This document shows, one piece after another, positions 54,853 through 64,000 of a stretch of DNA of 64,000 nt (position 1 is the first letter of the stretch; each line of letters opens with the position of its first letter). Under the pieces are notes generated by a model. That model ran no database searches. It had not been told where the DNA came from and saw only the letters and a program-made list of their open reading frames with translations. This DNA is from Paraburkholderia unamae. Lineage in GTDB: Bacteria > Pseudomonadota > Gammaproteobacteria > Burkholderiales > Burkholderiaceae. The translations under genes were made by a program, and so were the position numbers. The stretch lies in the NCBI RefSeq assembly GCF_003268775.1, contig NZ_QLSU01000005.1:1-64000 (forward strand), read 5' to 3'.

Positions 54853-55992
54853 TCAACTTCTGGCATCGGGCAGACGAAGGCGATAAAGCTCGATGGGCAT
54901 ATTCATTGTGGACTTCCCGTGATTAAAGGCCGGTGCACCATCGATTTGCGGCACAGGGAGGAATATGTTGCCGTGCCCATCGATAAAAGGCGCGTCGACC
55001 CAGCGCAGCCGGTTATCTCGAATCACCGTTGAGATGGTTCCGTCCTGCGCTCGGAGCATCAATGAATTATCGGCGAGCGGTGTGTAATAGAGACTGCCGT
55101 CTGCGTCCATTGCGGTGCCCCCGACCGGTGGCATATCGGCAAACCATGGCGTCACGTGCTCCGCGAGTAACTGTTCGCTCAGGGATTCATCATCGAGATA
55201 TCTGGTCTCGATCTGGGACATCGGCCCCGAAAGTGGCCCAAAGTACAGCACTCTGCCGTCGGGACTTAGTTCTAGCGGATCAGCGTTGACCTTCAATGGC
55301 TTTCCATCTGCACCTGCAAGCACCTTGCCATTGACAACGATCTTGTCATCCGCTCTGGCATGGGTGAACACCGCGCTGTCGAAATGCCGGTGTACCGATC
55401 CGTCTTCGAGGTTCAGCACAAGCAACGCCCCCTCACCGGCATCCGTGAGATAGGCATGCGTACCATTGATCCGGATATCGTCAACGTAGGTGTGTGTGCG
55501 GAGCGCACCTTTAGGCAGTATGTAGACTCGTATGATCGCGTCTGTGCGTGGATCGATTCGTACGATCTTGGCGCCGCTCTCAATCGGACTCCCACCAAAA
55601 TCCGGCGAACCGGTATCAACGATCCACAAGTCTCCGCTAGCGTCTGCGTGGATCGCATTGACGCTGACGAAACGCCTAGATGCATCCGAGCCCGGCTTCC
55701 AATCGTTCCACGACGCATCCGGAAACGGCGTCAATTCACCGTGTTCCCCTGCAATGGCAACTGCCGGACCCACGCTCCCGGTCCAGCGGGGTGAACTCAC
55801 GATGACCCGATTTCTTGAGTCGACAACCACTGCATTCCATGGCATTTTCTCACTTGAACGAACGCTGACAAGTTGCACCACTGAAGCTTCCTTGTGGGCC
55901 CTCGTCGAACCATCATCCGCAATTGCTACTTGTGTCGCGAAACTGGCCATCGCGCCCACGATCGCAAGCGCCAGTCGTTTTCTTTTCCGCAT
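54853..55992 (-). CDS. Major royal jelly / yellow-related secreted protein
   Basis: 379 residues from ATG 55992 (AGGAGAG upstream). A signal peptide (MRKRKRLALAIVGAMASFATQVAIA) is followed by a six-bladed propeller-like domain with WNAVVVDSRNRVIVSSPRW, VNAIHADASGDLWIVDTGSP and YLTDAGEGALLVLNLEDGSV, matching the MRJP/yellow family found in many bacteria. Some relatives are called L-dopachrome tautomerase-like. The enzyme activity is unproven. It is a periplasmic or exported protein, convergent with the flavoprotein gene. Confidence 0.82.
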   Translation of the reverse strand: MRKRKRLALAIVGAMASFATQVAIADDGSTRAHKEASVVQLVSVRSSEKMPWNAVVVDSRNRVIVSSPRWTGSVGPAVAIAGEHGELTPFPDASWNDWKPGSDASRRFVSVNAIHADASGDLWIVDTGSPDFGGSPIESGAKIVRIDPRTDAIIRVYILPKGALRTHTYVDDIRINGTHAYLTDAGEGALLVLNLEDGSVHRHFDSAVFTHARADDKIVVNGKVLAGADGKPLKVNADPLELSPDGRVLYFGPLSGPMSQIETRYLDDESLSEQLLAEHVTPWFADMPPVGGTAMDADGSLYYTPLADNSLMLRAQDGTISTVIRDNRLRWVDAPFIDGHGNIFLPVPQIDGAPAFNHGKSTMNMPIELYRLRLPDARS

Positions 55993-56276
55993 TTGACTCT
56001 CCTTTTTCCCGGTGCAATAGGCAGTACACGCAATCAATCCAGCACGCCTATTGAAGAATTCTGCTGTACCGAGTGACCTGCGAATAAGTGCCCGCGACAA
56101 TATTCAGAATCAAAGAGACTTTGAAAGTCCCGCGACGTCAACGTACTCCAGAGAGCGCTCGGTACCCTCGTGTTTGGGAAGAGGACGCACGACAACAGTC
56201 TCGACGCACCCGGGGCTGAAATGCACAAGTCAACAGATCCTGCATGTGAGTTCCGGGGACGGCCGCTCCAGCGAGC

Positions 56277-57641
56277 CTAGTCAAGCGTGGCGAAGAGTAG
56301 ATTCAGCCCTTCCGCAAGCAGAGGGTGAGCGATAATTGCGTCACGTATTGCGGTGTACGGCAGACCTCCGAGCATGGCCATCTGGACAACCGACGTGACT
56401 TCACCTGCCCCGGAGCCAACCATCGTAAAGCCAAGGATGCGCCCAGAATCGGGGGCCACGAGTGCCTTCATGAATCCACGCGTGGTGCCATTGGTGCGGG
56501 CGCGGGGAACCGCCATCATCGGCAAACGCGCCACCCGCACAGTGATTCCGAGTGCTTTTGCGTCCGATTCGTTGATGCCCACGCGGCCGAGTTCCGGCTC
56601 GGTGAAAAGAGCGTAAGGCACGACGCGCGACGCCGTGCTAGATGAACGCCCTTCGATCCGCGCTTTGAGCACGCGATAGTCATCAAATGAAGCGTGCGTG
56701 AACATGGGCGATCCAGCAACCTCGCCAATAGCCCACGTGTTCTTTGCGGTCGTCGCAAGCCTATCGTCGACCTTAATGTAGCCACGCTCATCGAGATCTA
56801 CTCCAGCGAGATCCAGCCCGAGGTCGTTGGTCACCGGTTGTCGACCGGCTGCGACGAGGAGATGGCTGCCCTCGATCGAACCGCCATCATCGAATTCAAT
56901 AGTGACCTTCTCGCCGGAAATTCCATCGACGCGGGTGATTGTCGTGGCCAGCGACAGGCGGATTCCATCCTCCTCGAATGCGCTCTGAATCTCGCGGCTG
57001 ACGTCCTCGTCCTCACGCATTGCGACGCGCGGCATATTGTGGACGAGCGTAACCTGACTGCCAAGACGACGAAATGCTTGAGCCATTTCCAGGCCGATAT
57101 AGCCGCCCCCGAGCACGATTAGATGCTCCGGCAGACTTTCCAGGTTCAGTGCCTCGATATGGGTCATTGGCCGGGAGCCGCGCAATCCTGGAATGTCCGG
57201 AATCACCGCGACGGTTCCCGTGTTGATATATACCTGGTCGCCAGAGAAGAGTTGTTCGGTGCCGTCATTCAGGCGAACGAGAATTCGTCGCGGTGCGACG
57301 AACCGGCCTGTTCCGAGCACAAGCTCGAGCCCGGACTGCTCAAACGAGCGACGATTGATGCCAACCATGCCGTCCACAACAGCACGAACGTTCGCATGCA
57401 CTTTCGTCATGTCCACCCGCAGGTCAGGCTCGGCAGACATTGTGCGCCAGACCTGCATGTTTCGTGCGTTCTGGATCAGCGTCTTACTGGGAATGCACGC
57501 GACGTTGATGCATGACCCTCCGATCATTCCCCGCTCAATGAGCGCGACGCGCCTGCCTTTACGCGCCAGATCCATCGCCAGCGACTTGCCACCCTTGCCG
57601 CCGCCGAGAAATAAATATTCGAAATGTTTGATATCAGGCAT
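56277..57641 (-). CDS. FAD-dependent pyridine nucleotide-disulfide oxidoreductase
   Basis: 454 residues, class I flavoprotein disulfide reductase. FAD motif LFLGGGKGGKSLAMDLA (normally G-x-G-x2-G), redox disulfide GGSCINVACIPSK, NAD motif VLGGGYIGLEMAQAF, and the dimer domain with HPLLAEGLN carrying the His-x4-Glu active-site pair. It is nearest to mercuric reductase-like and dihydrolipoamide dehydrogenase-like enzymes, but it lacks a metal-binding N-terminal domain. The substrate is unknown. It lies 79 bp downstream of catalase on the same strand and may share its transcript, which suggests an oxidative-stress role. Confidence 0.88.
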   Translation of the reverse strand: MPDIKHFEYLFLGGGKGGKSLAMDLARKGRRVALIERGMIGGSCINVACIPSKTLIQNARNMQVWRTMSAEPDLRVDMTKVHANVRAVVDGMVGINRRSFEQSGLELVLGTGRFVAPRRILVRLNDGTEQLFSGDQVYINTGTVAVIPDIPGLRGSRPMTHIEALNLESLPEHLIVLGGGYIGLEMAQAFRRLGSQVTLVHNMPRVAMREDEDVSREIQSAFEEDGIRLSLATTITRVDGISGEKVTIEFDDGGSIEGSHLLVAAGRQPVTNDLGLDLAGVDLDERGYIKVDDRLATTAKNTWAIGEVAGSPMFTHASFDDYRVLKARIEGRSSSTASRVVPYALFTEPELGRVGINESDAKALGITVRVARLPMMAVPRARTNGTTRGFMKALVAPDSGRILGFTMVGSGAGEVTSVVQMAMLGGLPYTAIRDAIIAHPLLAEGLNLLFATLD

Positions 57642-57720
57642 GTACAGCTCCTCAATGAAGAGCGCGAGCTCCGCACCGCTGATAGGACGCTCGCGCTATC
57701 TACCTGGAATGGACCGGGTG

Positions 57721-59151
57721 TCAGTCACCCGTCAACGCGCTCCGTACACCGGCGCCGTAAGCTGGATCAATCTCCTCGAACTGCGCCACAACTCGATCAA
57801 CGATGTCTTGTGGAACGCCGCCCATCGCGCGCACAATGTTGCCGAAGAGGCGCGTGCGCTGGCCTGCGTCGAACAACCGGAACAGCGCGCGAGGCTGACT
57901 GTAGTAATCGTCGTCCTCGCGATGATCATAGTGATCAACGGTGCCCACTGAGAGCGGCGGCTCGCCGGCATCGGGACGTTGAACAAAATCGCCGAAGCGG
58001 CTCGGCTCGTAGTTCACGTTGCCACCAAGATTGCCGTCGGTACGCATCGCGCCGTCACGGTGATACGAATGGAACGGGCAGCGCGGCGCGTTCACGGGAA
58101 TCTGGTGATGGTTCACGCCGAGACGGTAACGCTGCGTATCGCCGTACGAGAACAGGCGGCCCTGCAACAGACGATCGGGCGAGAAGCTGATACCCGGCAC
58201 CACATTCGCGGGCGTGAACGCGGCCTGCTCCACGTCGGCGAAATAGTTCTCCGGATTGCGGTTCAGCTCGATCGTGCCCACGTCGATCAGCGGGTAATCC
58301 TTGTGCGGCCACACCTTCGTGATGTCGAACGGGTTGTACGGTACCTTCGCGGCGTCAGCTTCCGGCATCACCTGCACGCGGAAATGCCACTTCGGAAAAT
58401 TGCCCTTCTCGATCTCGTTGTAGAGATCACGCTGTGCCGATTCCCGGTCCTGCGCCACCACCTGCGCGGCCTCGGCGTCGGTGTAGTTCTCCACGCCCTG
58501 CGCCGACTTGAAGTGGAACTTCACGTAGAAGCGATCGTCGTTCACGTTGATGAACGAGAACGTGTGCGAACCGAAGCCGTGCTGCTGGCGATAGTTCTTT
58601 GGAATACCGCGGTCGCTCATGAGGATCGTCACCTGATGGAGCGACTCCGGATGGCGCGACCAGAAGTCCCACGCCGCCACGTTGCTGCGCATGTTGGTGC
58701 GCGGATCGCGTTTTTGCGTGTGAATGAAGTCCGGGAACTTGAGCGGATCGCGGATAAAGAACACCGGCGTGTTGTTGCCGACGATGTCCCAGTTGCCTTC
58801 TTCCGTGTAGAACTTGATCGAGAAGCCGCGCACGTCGCGCTCGGCGTCGGCGGCGCCGCGCTCGCCCGCAACCGTCGAGAAGCGCATGAAGATCGGCGTC
58901 TCCTTGCCTACCTCGCTGAAGACCTTGGCCTTCGTGAATTGCGAAACGTTGTGTGTGATCTTCAGGGTTCCGAATGCTCCCGACCCCTTCGCGTGTACCC
59001 TGCGCTCCGGGATGACTTCACGGTCGAAGTGAGCAAGCTTTTCAAGCAGCCACACATCCTGGAGCATCACAGGGCCCCGTGGCCCTGCGGTCTGCGAGTT
59101 CTGGTTGTCGACTACCGGAGCGCCGGCAGCATTGGTAAGTGTCTTATCCAT
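57721..59151 (-). CDS. katA: Heme catalase, small-subunit (clade III) type
   Basis: 476 residues from ATG 59151. The distal side [16 protein letters not shown] holds the essential His, [25 protein letters not shown] the catalytic region with the Asn further on in [16 protein letters not shown], and [14 protein letters not shown] the proximal heme Tyr. It disproportionates hydrogen peroxide. Codon use is as GC-rich as the core genome, unlike the neighbours on the left, so it may have a separate origin. Confidence 0.95.
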   Translation of the reverse strand: MDKTLTNAAGAPVVDNQNSQTAGPRGPVMLQDVWLLEKLAHFDREVIPERRVHAKGSGAFGTLKITHNVSQFTKAKVFSEVGKETPIFMRFSTVAGERGAADAERDVRGFSIKFYTEEGNWDIVGNNTPVFFIRDPLKFPDFIHTQKRDPRTNMRSNVAAWDFWSRHPESLHQVTILMSDRGIPKNYRQQHGFGSHTFSFINVNDDRFYVKFHFKSAQGVENYTDAEAAQVVAQDRESAQRDLYNEIEKGNFPKWHFRVQVMPEADAAKVPYNPFDITKVWPHKDYPLIDVGTIELNRNPENYFADVEQAAFTPANVVPGISFSPDRLLQGRLFSYGDTQRYRLGVNHHQIPVNAPRCPFHSYHRDGAMRTDGNLGGNVNYEPSRFGDFVQRPDAGEPPLSVGTVDHYDHREDDDYYSQPRALFRLFDAGQRTRLFGNIVRAMGGVPQDIVDRVVAQFEEIDPAYGAGVRSALTGD

Positions 59152-59221
59152 CATTGTTTTCCGACTTTGCATTTGTAGGGCCTGCGAACCAGAATTCCCC
59201 TGGTGTGCGCGACTGTGCGCG

Positions 59222-60067
59222 TTATTCCGTAAAATTGAGAGGCTTCCCGAGTCCGAAGCCGATCAAATATTCGAGTGCTTTCGGATCGCCGGGTAAATCG
59301 AAATGCCCAACACCAGAGAGCGGGATCCAGACCACCGTCGGCCAGACAGAAGCCACGGCCTCGGATTGGGTACTTGGAATAATTTGATCATCAGTGCCGT
59401 GCAGGAGAAGCGCGGGCTGCGAAAGTTCAGCGACTTGTCGCTCAAAGCTGATTTCATCAGGATGCGTTCCAGTCATCGTGAAGAGCTGGTCAAGCCATTG
59501 GGCAACTGATGACGCCGGTAGTCCGGCCTTGACCGCGAAACGCCGCGCAAAATGGCCGTAATGCATTGGCGGCGCCAGTGCGGCGAAGCGGTCGACCTTA
59601 AGTTGTTGTCCCAGTGCATGCACGACACTGGCGCCACCATATGAATGCCCAACCGCGTAAGAAAACGGTCCGGCAAGCGCCTGAACCGCGGTGAGCGTAG
59701 ACGCGGCAAGAGGCAGACTCAGATGAGCGCCGCTCGAATATCCGTGTCCGGGCAAGTCCGGCATCCAGACTTCGAAACCCGCGCTTACAAGAGCGCCCGA
59801 CAGAGCATCCAACTCTGCAGCCTGACTTTGCCAGCCGTGTACAAGCAACGCCGGCTTGCCCTTGCCGCGGCGATGGACCCGAACCTCAACCTCAGGTCCG
59901 TCCAACCAATCCATGGGCGCGCGGACTTTAAGCGTGAAAGTGTCGACGTCCGGAGCAACTCGCCCGGGCGCCTTGCGCTTCACAGCCATGAAGAGGCGCC
60001 CCAGCTCTTCGAGCAGCGCTTGCGACATGCTGCTTCCAACGAACCGATTTTGACTCACGTCCCCCAA
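59222..60067 (-). CDS. Alpha/beta hydrolase
   Basis: 281 residues. Nucleophile elbow VGHSYGGAS, oxyanion region LLVHGWQSQ, acid in HGTDDQIIP and base in GVGHFDL. An extended N-terminus of about 60 residues precedes the fold. It is not closely related to the two other hydrolases of the region. The start may be GTG 60067 or an ATG at 60028. Substrate unknown. It lies 70 bp downstream of... catalase's start, on the same strand as catalase and upstream of it. Confidence 0.85.
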   Translation of the reverse strand: MGDVSQNRFVGSSMSQALLEELGRLFMAVKRKAPGRVAPDVDTFTLKVRAPMDWLDGPEVEVRVHRRGKGKPALLVHGWQSQAAELDALSGALVSAGFEVWMPDLPGHGYSSGAHLSLPLAASTLTAVQALAGPFSYAVGHSYGGASVVHALGQQLKVDRFAALAPPMHYGHFARRFAVKAGLPASSVAQWLDQLFTMTGTHPDEISFERQVAELSQPALLLHGTDDQIIPSTQSEAVASVWPTVVWIPLSGVGHFDLPGDPKALEYLIGFGLGKPLNFTE

Positions 60068-60285
60068 TCTCCTCTGCGCGAATGAGATACCCCACGAGAC
60101 CGTTCCTGGAGACTCCCGAACGGCCCTGCCTGAAATGGTCGCAACTCACGATGCTCGTGCGTGCTCTATGCACCCGCTGTGTGAGCGCGCCTGCCAGCCT
60201 TCTTCATGCACAAGCATGCTGCCCAGCCATCCGCTCCGCGCCGATCATGCGGCGCACGGGAGACAAACCACTCGGAGGAAGAAGA

Positions 60286-61095
60286 TCAACAAGCGTTAGT
60301 GCCGACCACGTATCGTGGAGCCGGCGTATTGTTGGAAAGTTGGGCTGCCAATGCGCCGCGAGATGTCTCGAACTGGTCCCATGCAGCGATCGCATGCAAG
60401 GAGGGAATCGTCACAAGTTCGCCGAGATCGAAACCCTTCAATGCAGCGTCCACCATATCGGAAGCGGACATAACAATTTCCTTGGGAAGGTGTTCCAGCG
60501 GAAGCCCGCCGATCTCCCAAAATTCGGTTGCGGTTGCGCCAGGTAACACGGCCTGAACCCGCACCCCTTTGTCGGCCAGCTCGTGATGCAGCGATTGGCT
60601 CAGCGCAAGAACAAACGCCTTGCTACCGCCGTAGACGCCATTAAGCAGTTCGGGGGTAATTGCGGCAATAGATGCAATGTTGATGATCGCGCCGTTGCCA
60701 CGCGCCGCGAACTGCGGGCCGGCCGCGTAAGTCAGACGCGTCAACGCCATCACGTTGAGCTCGATCAGCTTCGTCATAGCATCGGCGTCGCTGTCGAGCA
60801 GGGTCTTATGTGTGCCAACGCCAGCATTGTTCACGAGCAGGTTGATGTTCGTGTCTTCTTTGAGCTTCGTCTCGACACGCGCGAGTGCGCTTCGATCACC
60901 GAGGTCAGCCACGATAGTCTGGATCGTTCGCCCAGTTTCATTGCCAATGTCTCGTGCAAGCAGGTCTAGCCTGTCGCGATTGCGTGCAACCAGAATGAGG
61001 TCGTAGCCGCGTTGGGCGAGACGCGCTGCATAAACAGCGCCGATGCCTGACGATGCGCCCGTGATCAGCGCGGTACCCGGTTGTGCGTGTGGCAT
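60286..61095 (-). CDS. Short-chain dehydrogenase/reductase
   Basis: 269 residues of a classical SDR: ALITGASSGIGAVYAARL, LLVNNAGVG, Ser in IINIASIAAI and Tyr-x3-Lys-like VYGGSKAFVLAL. The closest pattern is DltE/YqjQ-type oxidoreductases with unknown substrate. It is the intact relative of the truncated gene at 46851. ATG 61095 is used. It lies upstream of the hydrolase at 59222 on the same strand with a 218-bp gap. Confidence 0.9.
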   Translation of the reverse strand: MPHAQPGTALITGASSGIGAVYAARLAQRGYDLILVARNRDRLDLLARDIGNETGRTIQTIVADLGDRSALARVETKLKEDTNINLLVNNAGVGTHKTLLDSDADAMTKLIELNVMALTRLTYAAGPQFAARGNGAIINIASIAAITPELLNGVYGGSKAFVLALSQSLHHELADKGVRVQAVLPGATATEFWEIGGLPLEHLPKEIVMSASDMVDAALKGFDLGELVTIPSLHAIAAWDQFETSRGALAAQLSNNTPAPRYVVGTNAC

Positions 61096-61533
61096 GTTTT
61101 TTCTCCATGAAGTTTAGATGCGCTGGACCGCAACGGGGCGAACACTGGACATAGAAGACGCAGTGGCCGGATCTGTGTTATCTGATGCGTCGAAGTTTAT
61201 TGGCCAATGACGGCGCGGATCAACGGGTCGCGAGCATAAAGAGAATTCAGTCTCCCCGAAGATTCAACCGATATTGGAAAAATATGGAGAGACGTCAAAC
61301 ACAAAAATGAACCGTGTTCATGAGAAATCGAAGACCTACGCGTGAGATCTTGTGAGGCCCCGCAGAACTGTCGATGGGTTGAAAAGACGGCGTTTATATT
61401 CTATACCTCGAAATCTCTGAATGCTGTATTCGGCTCTAGGCCATTGAGCGTGGTTATCAACATGCGTACCATTTCCCCGGGCATCAACACCCTCTGCCTT
61501 TCCAGATTCATACCTCAAACATCGGAGTCTCAA
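61096..61533. other. Intergenic region between the SDR and the BON gene
   Basis: About 440 bases, AT-richer than the flanks. It contains the divergent promoters. A longer frame of the BON gene runs back to 61342, but its extra N-terminus has no homology and would remove the signal peptide from the end. Nothing else seen. Confidence 0.4.
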
Positions 61534-61902
61534 ATGAAGAAGTCGCTTGCTTCCATCATGTATGTGACCTATCTCGCGTTCGCCATCCCGGCTCATGCTG
61601 CCGAAGAGAATTACTCGCCGCCGGTTGCGACGCATGTCGCGCACCAAGACAGCGCGAAGAGCCAAAAGAAGGCTCAGCGCGCCGCCGATCGCGCCCTTGC
61701 CAAACAGGTTCGCACTGCACTGACGAAAACCAAGGGACTGCAAACCATCAACATCACTGTTCTGGCTCGGCATGGTGTCATCAGTTTGTCCGGATATGTA
61801 CCGGACACCGAACAGGTCCAACTTGCAGGCAATACCGCGACGCAGATCGCAGGCGTGACTTCGGTGACAAACAATCTCGTGCCGGGAGAAGCGGGACACT
61901 AA
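61534..61902 (+). CDS. Periplasmic BON-domain protein
   Basis: 122 residues. Signal peptide MKKSLASIMYVTYLAFAIPAHA; after a Lys/Arg/Ala-rich linker comes one BON domain (KQVRTALTKTKGLQTINITVLARHGVISLSGYVPDTEQVQLAGNTATQIAGVTSVTNNLV), typical of OsmY-like proteins that bind envelopes or phospholipids under osmotic or oxidative stress. ATG 61534 was preferred over upstream starts because it creates a signal peptide. Confidence 0.85.
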   Translation: MKKSLASIMYVTYLAFAIPAHAAEENYSPPVATHVAHQDSAKSQKKAQRAADRALAKQVRTALTKTKGLQTINITVLARHGVISLSGYVPDTEQVQLAGNTATQIAGVTSVTNNLVPGEAGH

Positions 61903-62179
61903 AGGCTGTTGATGTCGGGGGCGTCGCGTGTGTGAGTGTGTACACGCCCCCAAGAAACTTCGCATGCTACCCACTTGGGCCAGATGTTGAGAATGCCGAT
62001 CTCAAAGAAACTGCTTTCGTAGTTTTTTGAAAATCCGAGCTCGCTTATCGTGAAATTGGCCTTTATCATTCCGGTACCGCGTCCAGAACCCGGAAGCGTC
62101 ACCAACCTCCACTGACTAAGCGCTCCCGAAGCGCAAAGCACGAGTACTTACCTGCCTCAGACCGACCTAACTCTCACAG

Positions 62180-63480
62180 CGCAATCAAGCAGCGTGAATC
62201 ACGCCTCACCTCGGCGAACATCGTCGGTCTCGTCATGGCAAACACCGTTGAGTTTTTCGACTTCGCTGTCTATGCGATGTTCGCAGGATATATCGACCGC
62301 GTGTTCTTCCCGTAAGGGACGCTCTTCGACGGCTTGCAGTTTTCACTGGCCGCATTTGCCGCTGGTCATCTATCGCGCCCTCTTGGCGCGCTCACCTTAG
62401 GCCGCTGCGCTGAACGTCGCGGACCCGAAAAACGGCGTTAGTTAGAGGGAGCCTTATGACCCGTCGTAGCCTCGCGATTGCGGTAATGCCATCCCTTCGA
62501 CGCGGTGGGTCTGCCAGCGTCGTTGGTCGTGCTGCTTTGCCGGATGATCCGGGGATCCGCAATTGGTGGGGAACTTGGTGCGGTCGTTGCGACTCCCGGT
62601 CGAGCGCGGACCAACAGGTCGCCCCTCGCTATGTGGGCCGGATACCAGGTGGCAGCCCAAGCGGCAGCACAGATTCTTGCCGGAATTTCAGGCATGGCAC
62701 TTGTGGAATGTCTTGCCGCAGCCGATCTCCATGCGCGGGGCTGGCGATTACCGTTTGCGTTCGCATGCAGACCTTCTACCAGTACAGTTTTATCTGCGAC
62801 GGTCGATAGAGGAAGTCATGCCGTCGCATGAGTCAGATAAGCGATCAGCTACAAGCGAAACGCGGAGTTGGATCAAGCACTCGCTATGCTCCGTTGGAAT
62901 GGTCTTTGGCGGCACCGTCCCGACCTATGTTGTAATTTACATCGCGGCTTTTGGGCTTTCAGGAACGTCGCCTTCTTCGTCATCCTCGTTCGCGATGGCA
63001 TCTGCCATCGGTGCTGCGACCTCGCTGGCGCCGCTGATCGGCGCCGCGCTCGCAGACAAGATTGGCACGGGCATGATGATTGTCATCGCGCGGACAGCCA
63101 CAGCAATCACCGTCTATCCTGTTTTCGCACTACTTTCGGGACATAACTCCCCGATGATCAGCGTGATCGCCATTTCAACTGTCGCGGCCTTGTCTGCACT
63201 AGGCGGCGTCCCGACCCTCGCATTTACCTTCGGAAATTGCCCGCTCAGAACAGGGCGGCGGGTCTCGCCTTCTCGTATGCGAATGGCGTCGCAATATTCG
63301 GAGGTACAACCCCGCTGGCTGCGTCCGCCATCGTGCGTGTAGCAGGATTTGCTGCAAAGACGGCCTGGTATATGATCTTTGCATCGGTCGTCGCGCTGAG
63401 TGCGCAACAATATCTTCAACGCGCACCCGATCACGAGATGCGATGGCAGAAGGTAACGTCCCTGACCTATCGCGTGCGCG
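62180..63480 (+). pseudogene. MFS transporter (metabolite:proton symporter type), frameshifted
   Basis: Homology to the MHS branch of the major facilitator superfamily appears in pieces: SANIVGLVMANTVEFFDFAVYAMFAGYIDRVFFP, then TAA at 62313, then SLAAFAAGHLSRPLGALTLGR in the same frame; PASLVVLLCRMIRGSAIGGELGAV in a second frame; SVGMVFGGTVPTYVVIYIAAFGLSG ... AALSALGGVPTLAF in a third; and AGLAFSYANGVAIFGGTTPLA in a fourth. At least one stop and three frameshifts. No functional product is possible. Confidence 0.82.
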
Positions 63481-63495
63481 CGGGTAACCCGACAG

Positions 63496-64000
63496 CTAAC
63501 GGGTCGCGCCAAGCGATTCGGATATGGGCAGTGAAAAGAAGAAGCTGGTCCCGAAACCAAGCTTGCTCTCTACCCAGATGCGGCCTCCATGGGCTTCGAC
63601 GATAGAGCGCGCAACGACAAGCCCCATTCCCATGCCCGACGACTTGGTTGTGAAGAATGGCTGGAAGAGCGACGAAAGCGTTTCCTCAGTCATGCCAGTT
63701 CCCGAATCTCTCACTTCAAACAGCGCCTCATCCGAACTGGTCCTGCTCGCGGCGACAGTAAGTCGCCGTTCTCCGCCCTCCGCCGAGTCGATCGCATGAA
63801 CTCCGTTCAACAGCAGATTCGCGAGAACCTGCTGAATCTGGAGAGGATCCGCGAAGATCGAGAGATCTGCGTCCAGGCGTCTGTCGATAAAGACCGCTTT
63901 TGATTTTGCCTCCGATGAAATCAAAAAAGTCGCCGCTTCGACGACGCCACTTGCTGATGACAAAACAGAATGAACTGGAACCTTGCCGAGGAAGCCACGG
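63496..64000 (-). CDS. Sensor histidine kinase, C-terminal ATPase domain, cut by the window edge
   Basis: The frame runs from a stop at 63496 to the right edge (about 168 residues). It is a HATPase_c domain: N box QQVLANLLLNGVHAI, G1 VRDSGTGMTEE, F box FFTTKSSGMGMGL and G2 VVARSIVEAHGG. The N-box asparagine (NLLLNGVHA) is present. The dimerisation domain and sensor lie beyond 64,000. Similar kinases of PAS-containing (FixL-like) type are common in this family, but the sensor cannot be judged here. Confidence 0.85.
   Translation of the reverse strand, partial: RGFLGKVPVHSVLSSASGVVEAATFLISSEAKSKAVFIDRRLDADLSIFADPLQIQQVLANLLLNGVHAIDSAEGGERRLTVAASRTSSDEALFEVRDSGTGMTEETLSSLFQPFFTTKSSGMGMGLVVARSIVEAHGGRIWVESKLGFGTSFFFSLPISESLGATR

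Noticed and set aside
38700..57620. Single GATATC sites right of the recombinase operon (for example near 38,720, 48,873, 55,476 and 57,607) as a possible right end
   Set aside because: Each is isolated. None shows the three-fold spaced cluster or palindrome of the left tip, and the double site at 42,002 is coding sequence of dnaE2.

Overview
The window is high-GC proteobacterial DNA from a Burkholderiaceae chromosome, most likely Paraburkholderia, Burkholderia or a close relative. The evidence is the gene set: class I fumarase, a bfr/bfd/tonB-exbB-exbD block, HemP, FtrABCD iron uptake, a bdhA-patatin pair, a DUF3563 mini-protein and CueR. It has two parts.

Positions 1 to about 29,630 look like ordinary core genome. 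The left third has an iron theme: bacterioferritin, its ferredoxin, TonB-ExbB-ExbD, HemP and the FtrABCD ferrous-iron system. Four Fur-box-like sites lie in front of bfr, bfd, hemP and ftrA. Housekeeping genes follow (murI, uvrB, tyrB, bdhA, rlmJ), then a cueR/copper-chaperone pair and a RmlD-like reductase. The core ends in a truncated dnaE2 (error-prone polymerase, minus strand), cut inside the codons of its catalytic PDIDVDF motif.

At that cut (about 29,631) a mobile element begins. Its left edge carries three GATATC repeats and a 76-nt sequence that can fold into a three-way junction. A four-gene recombinase operon follows: a 484-aa tyrosine recombinase, an 848-aa recombinase, a small partner protein of about 239 aa, and a recombinase of about 1,220 aa. 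The last is a paralogue of the second with a new N-terminal domain of about 400 residues. The set resembles the gamma-mobile-trio (GmtY/GmtZ/GmtX) family, with one gene more. The next genes are a complete imuA-imuB-dnaE2 mutagenesis operon behind a near-perfect LexA box. The element therefore destroyed the resident dnaE2 and brings an SOS-controlled replacement cassette. I consider this the most interesting system in the window.

From about 44 kb to the end the DNA is accessory and partly decayed. It holds a DUF72 pseudogene, an unreadable stretch, a truncated SDR and an MFS pseudogene. Among these sits a redox and stress cluster: a GlxA-type regulator, two alpha/beta hydrolases and two copies of an unknown 239-residue protein arranged in mirror order around a zinc alcohol dehydrogenase, a quinone-oxidoreductase-like enzyme, a cyclic-nucleotide-domain thioredoxin-reductase-like protein, a royal-jelly-family protein, a disulfide reductase, catalase, a third hydrolase, an SDR and a BON protein. 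A histidine kinase runs off the right edge. The missing 5' part of the resident dnaE2 is not seen before 64,000, so the right end of the insertion is not established. I saw no tRNA, rRNA or CRISPR array.
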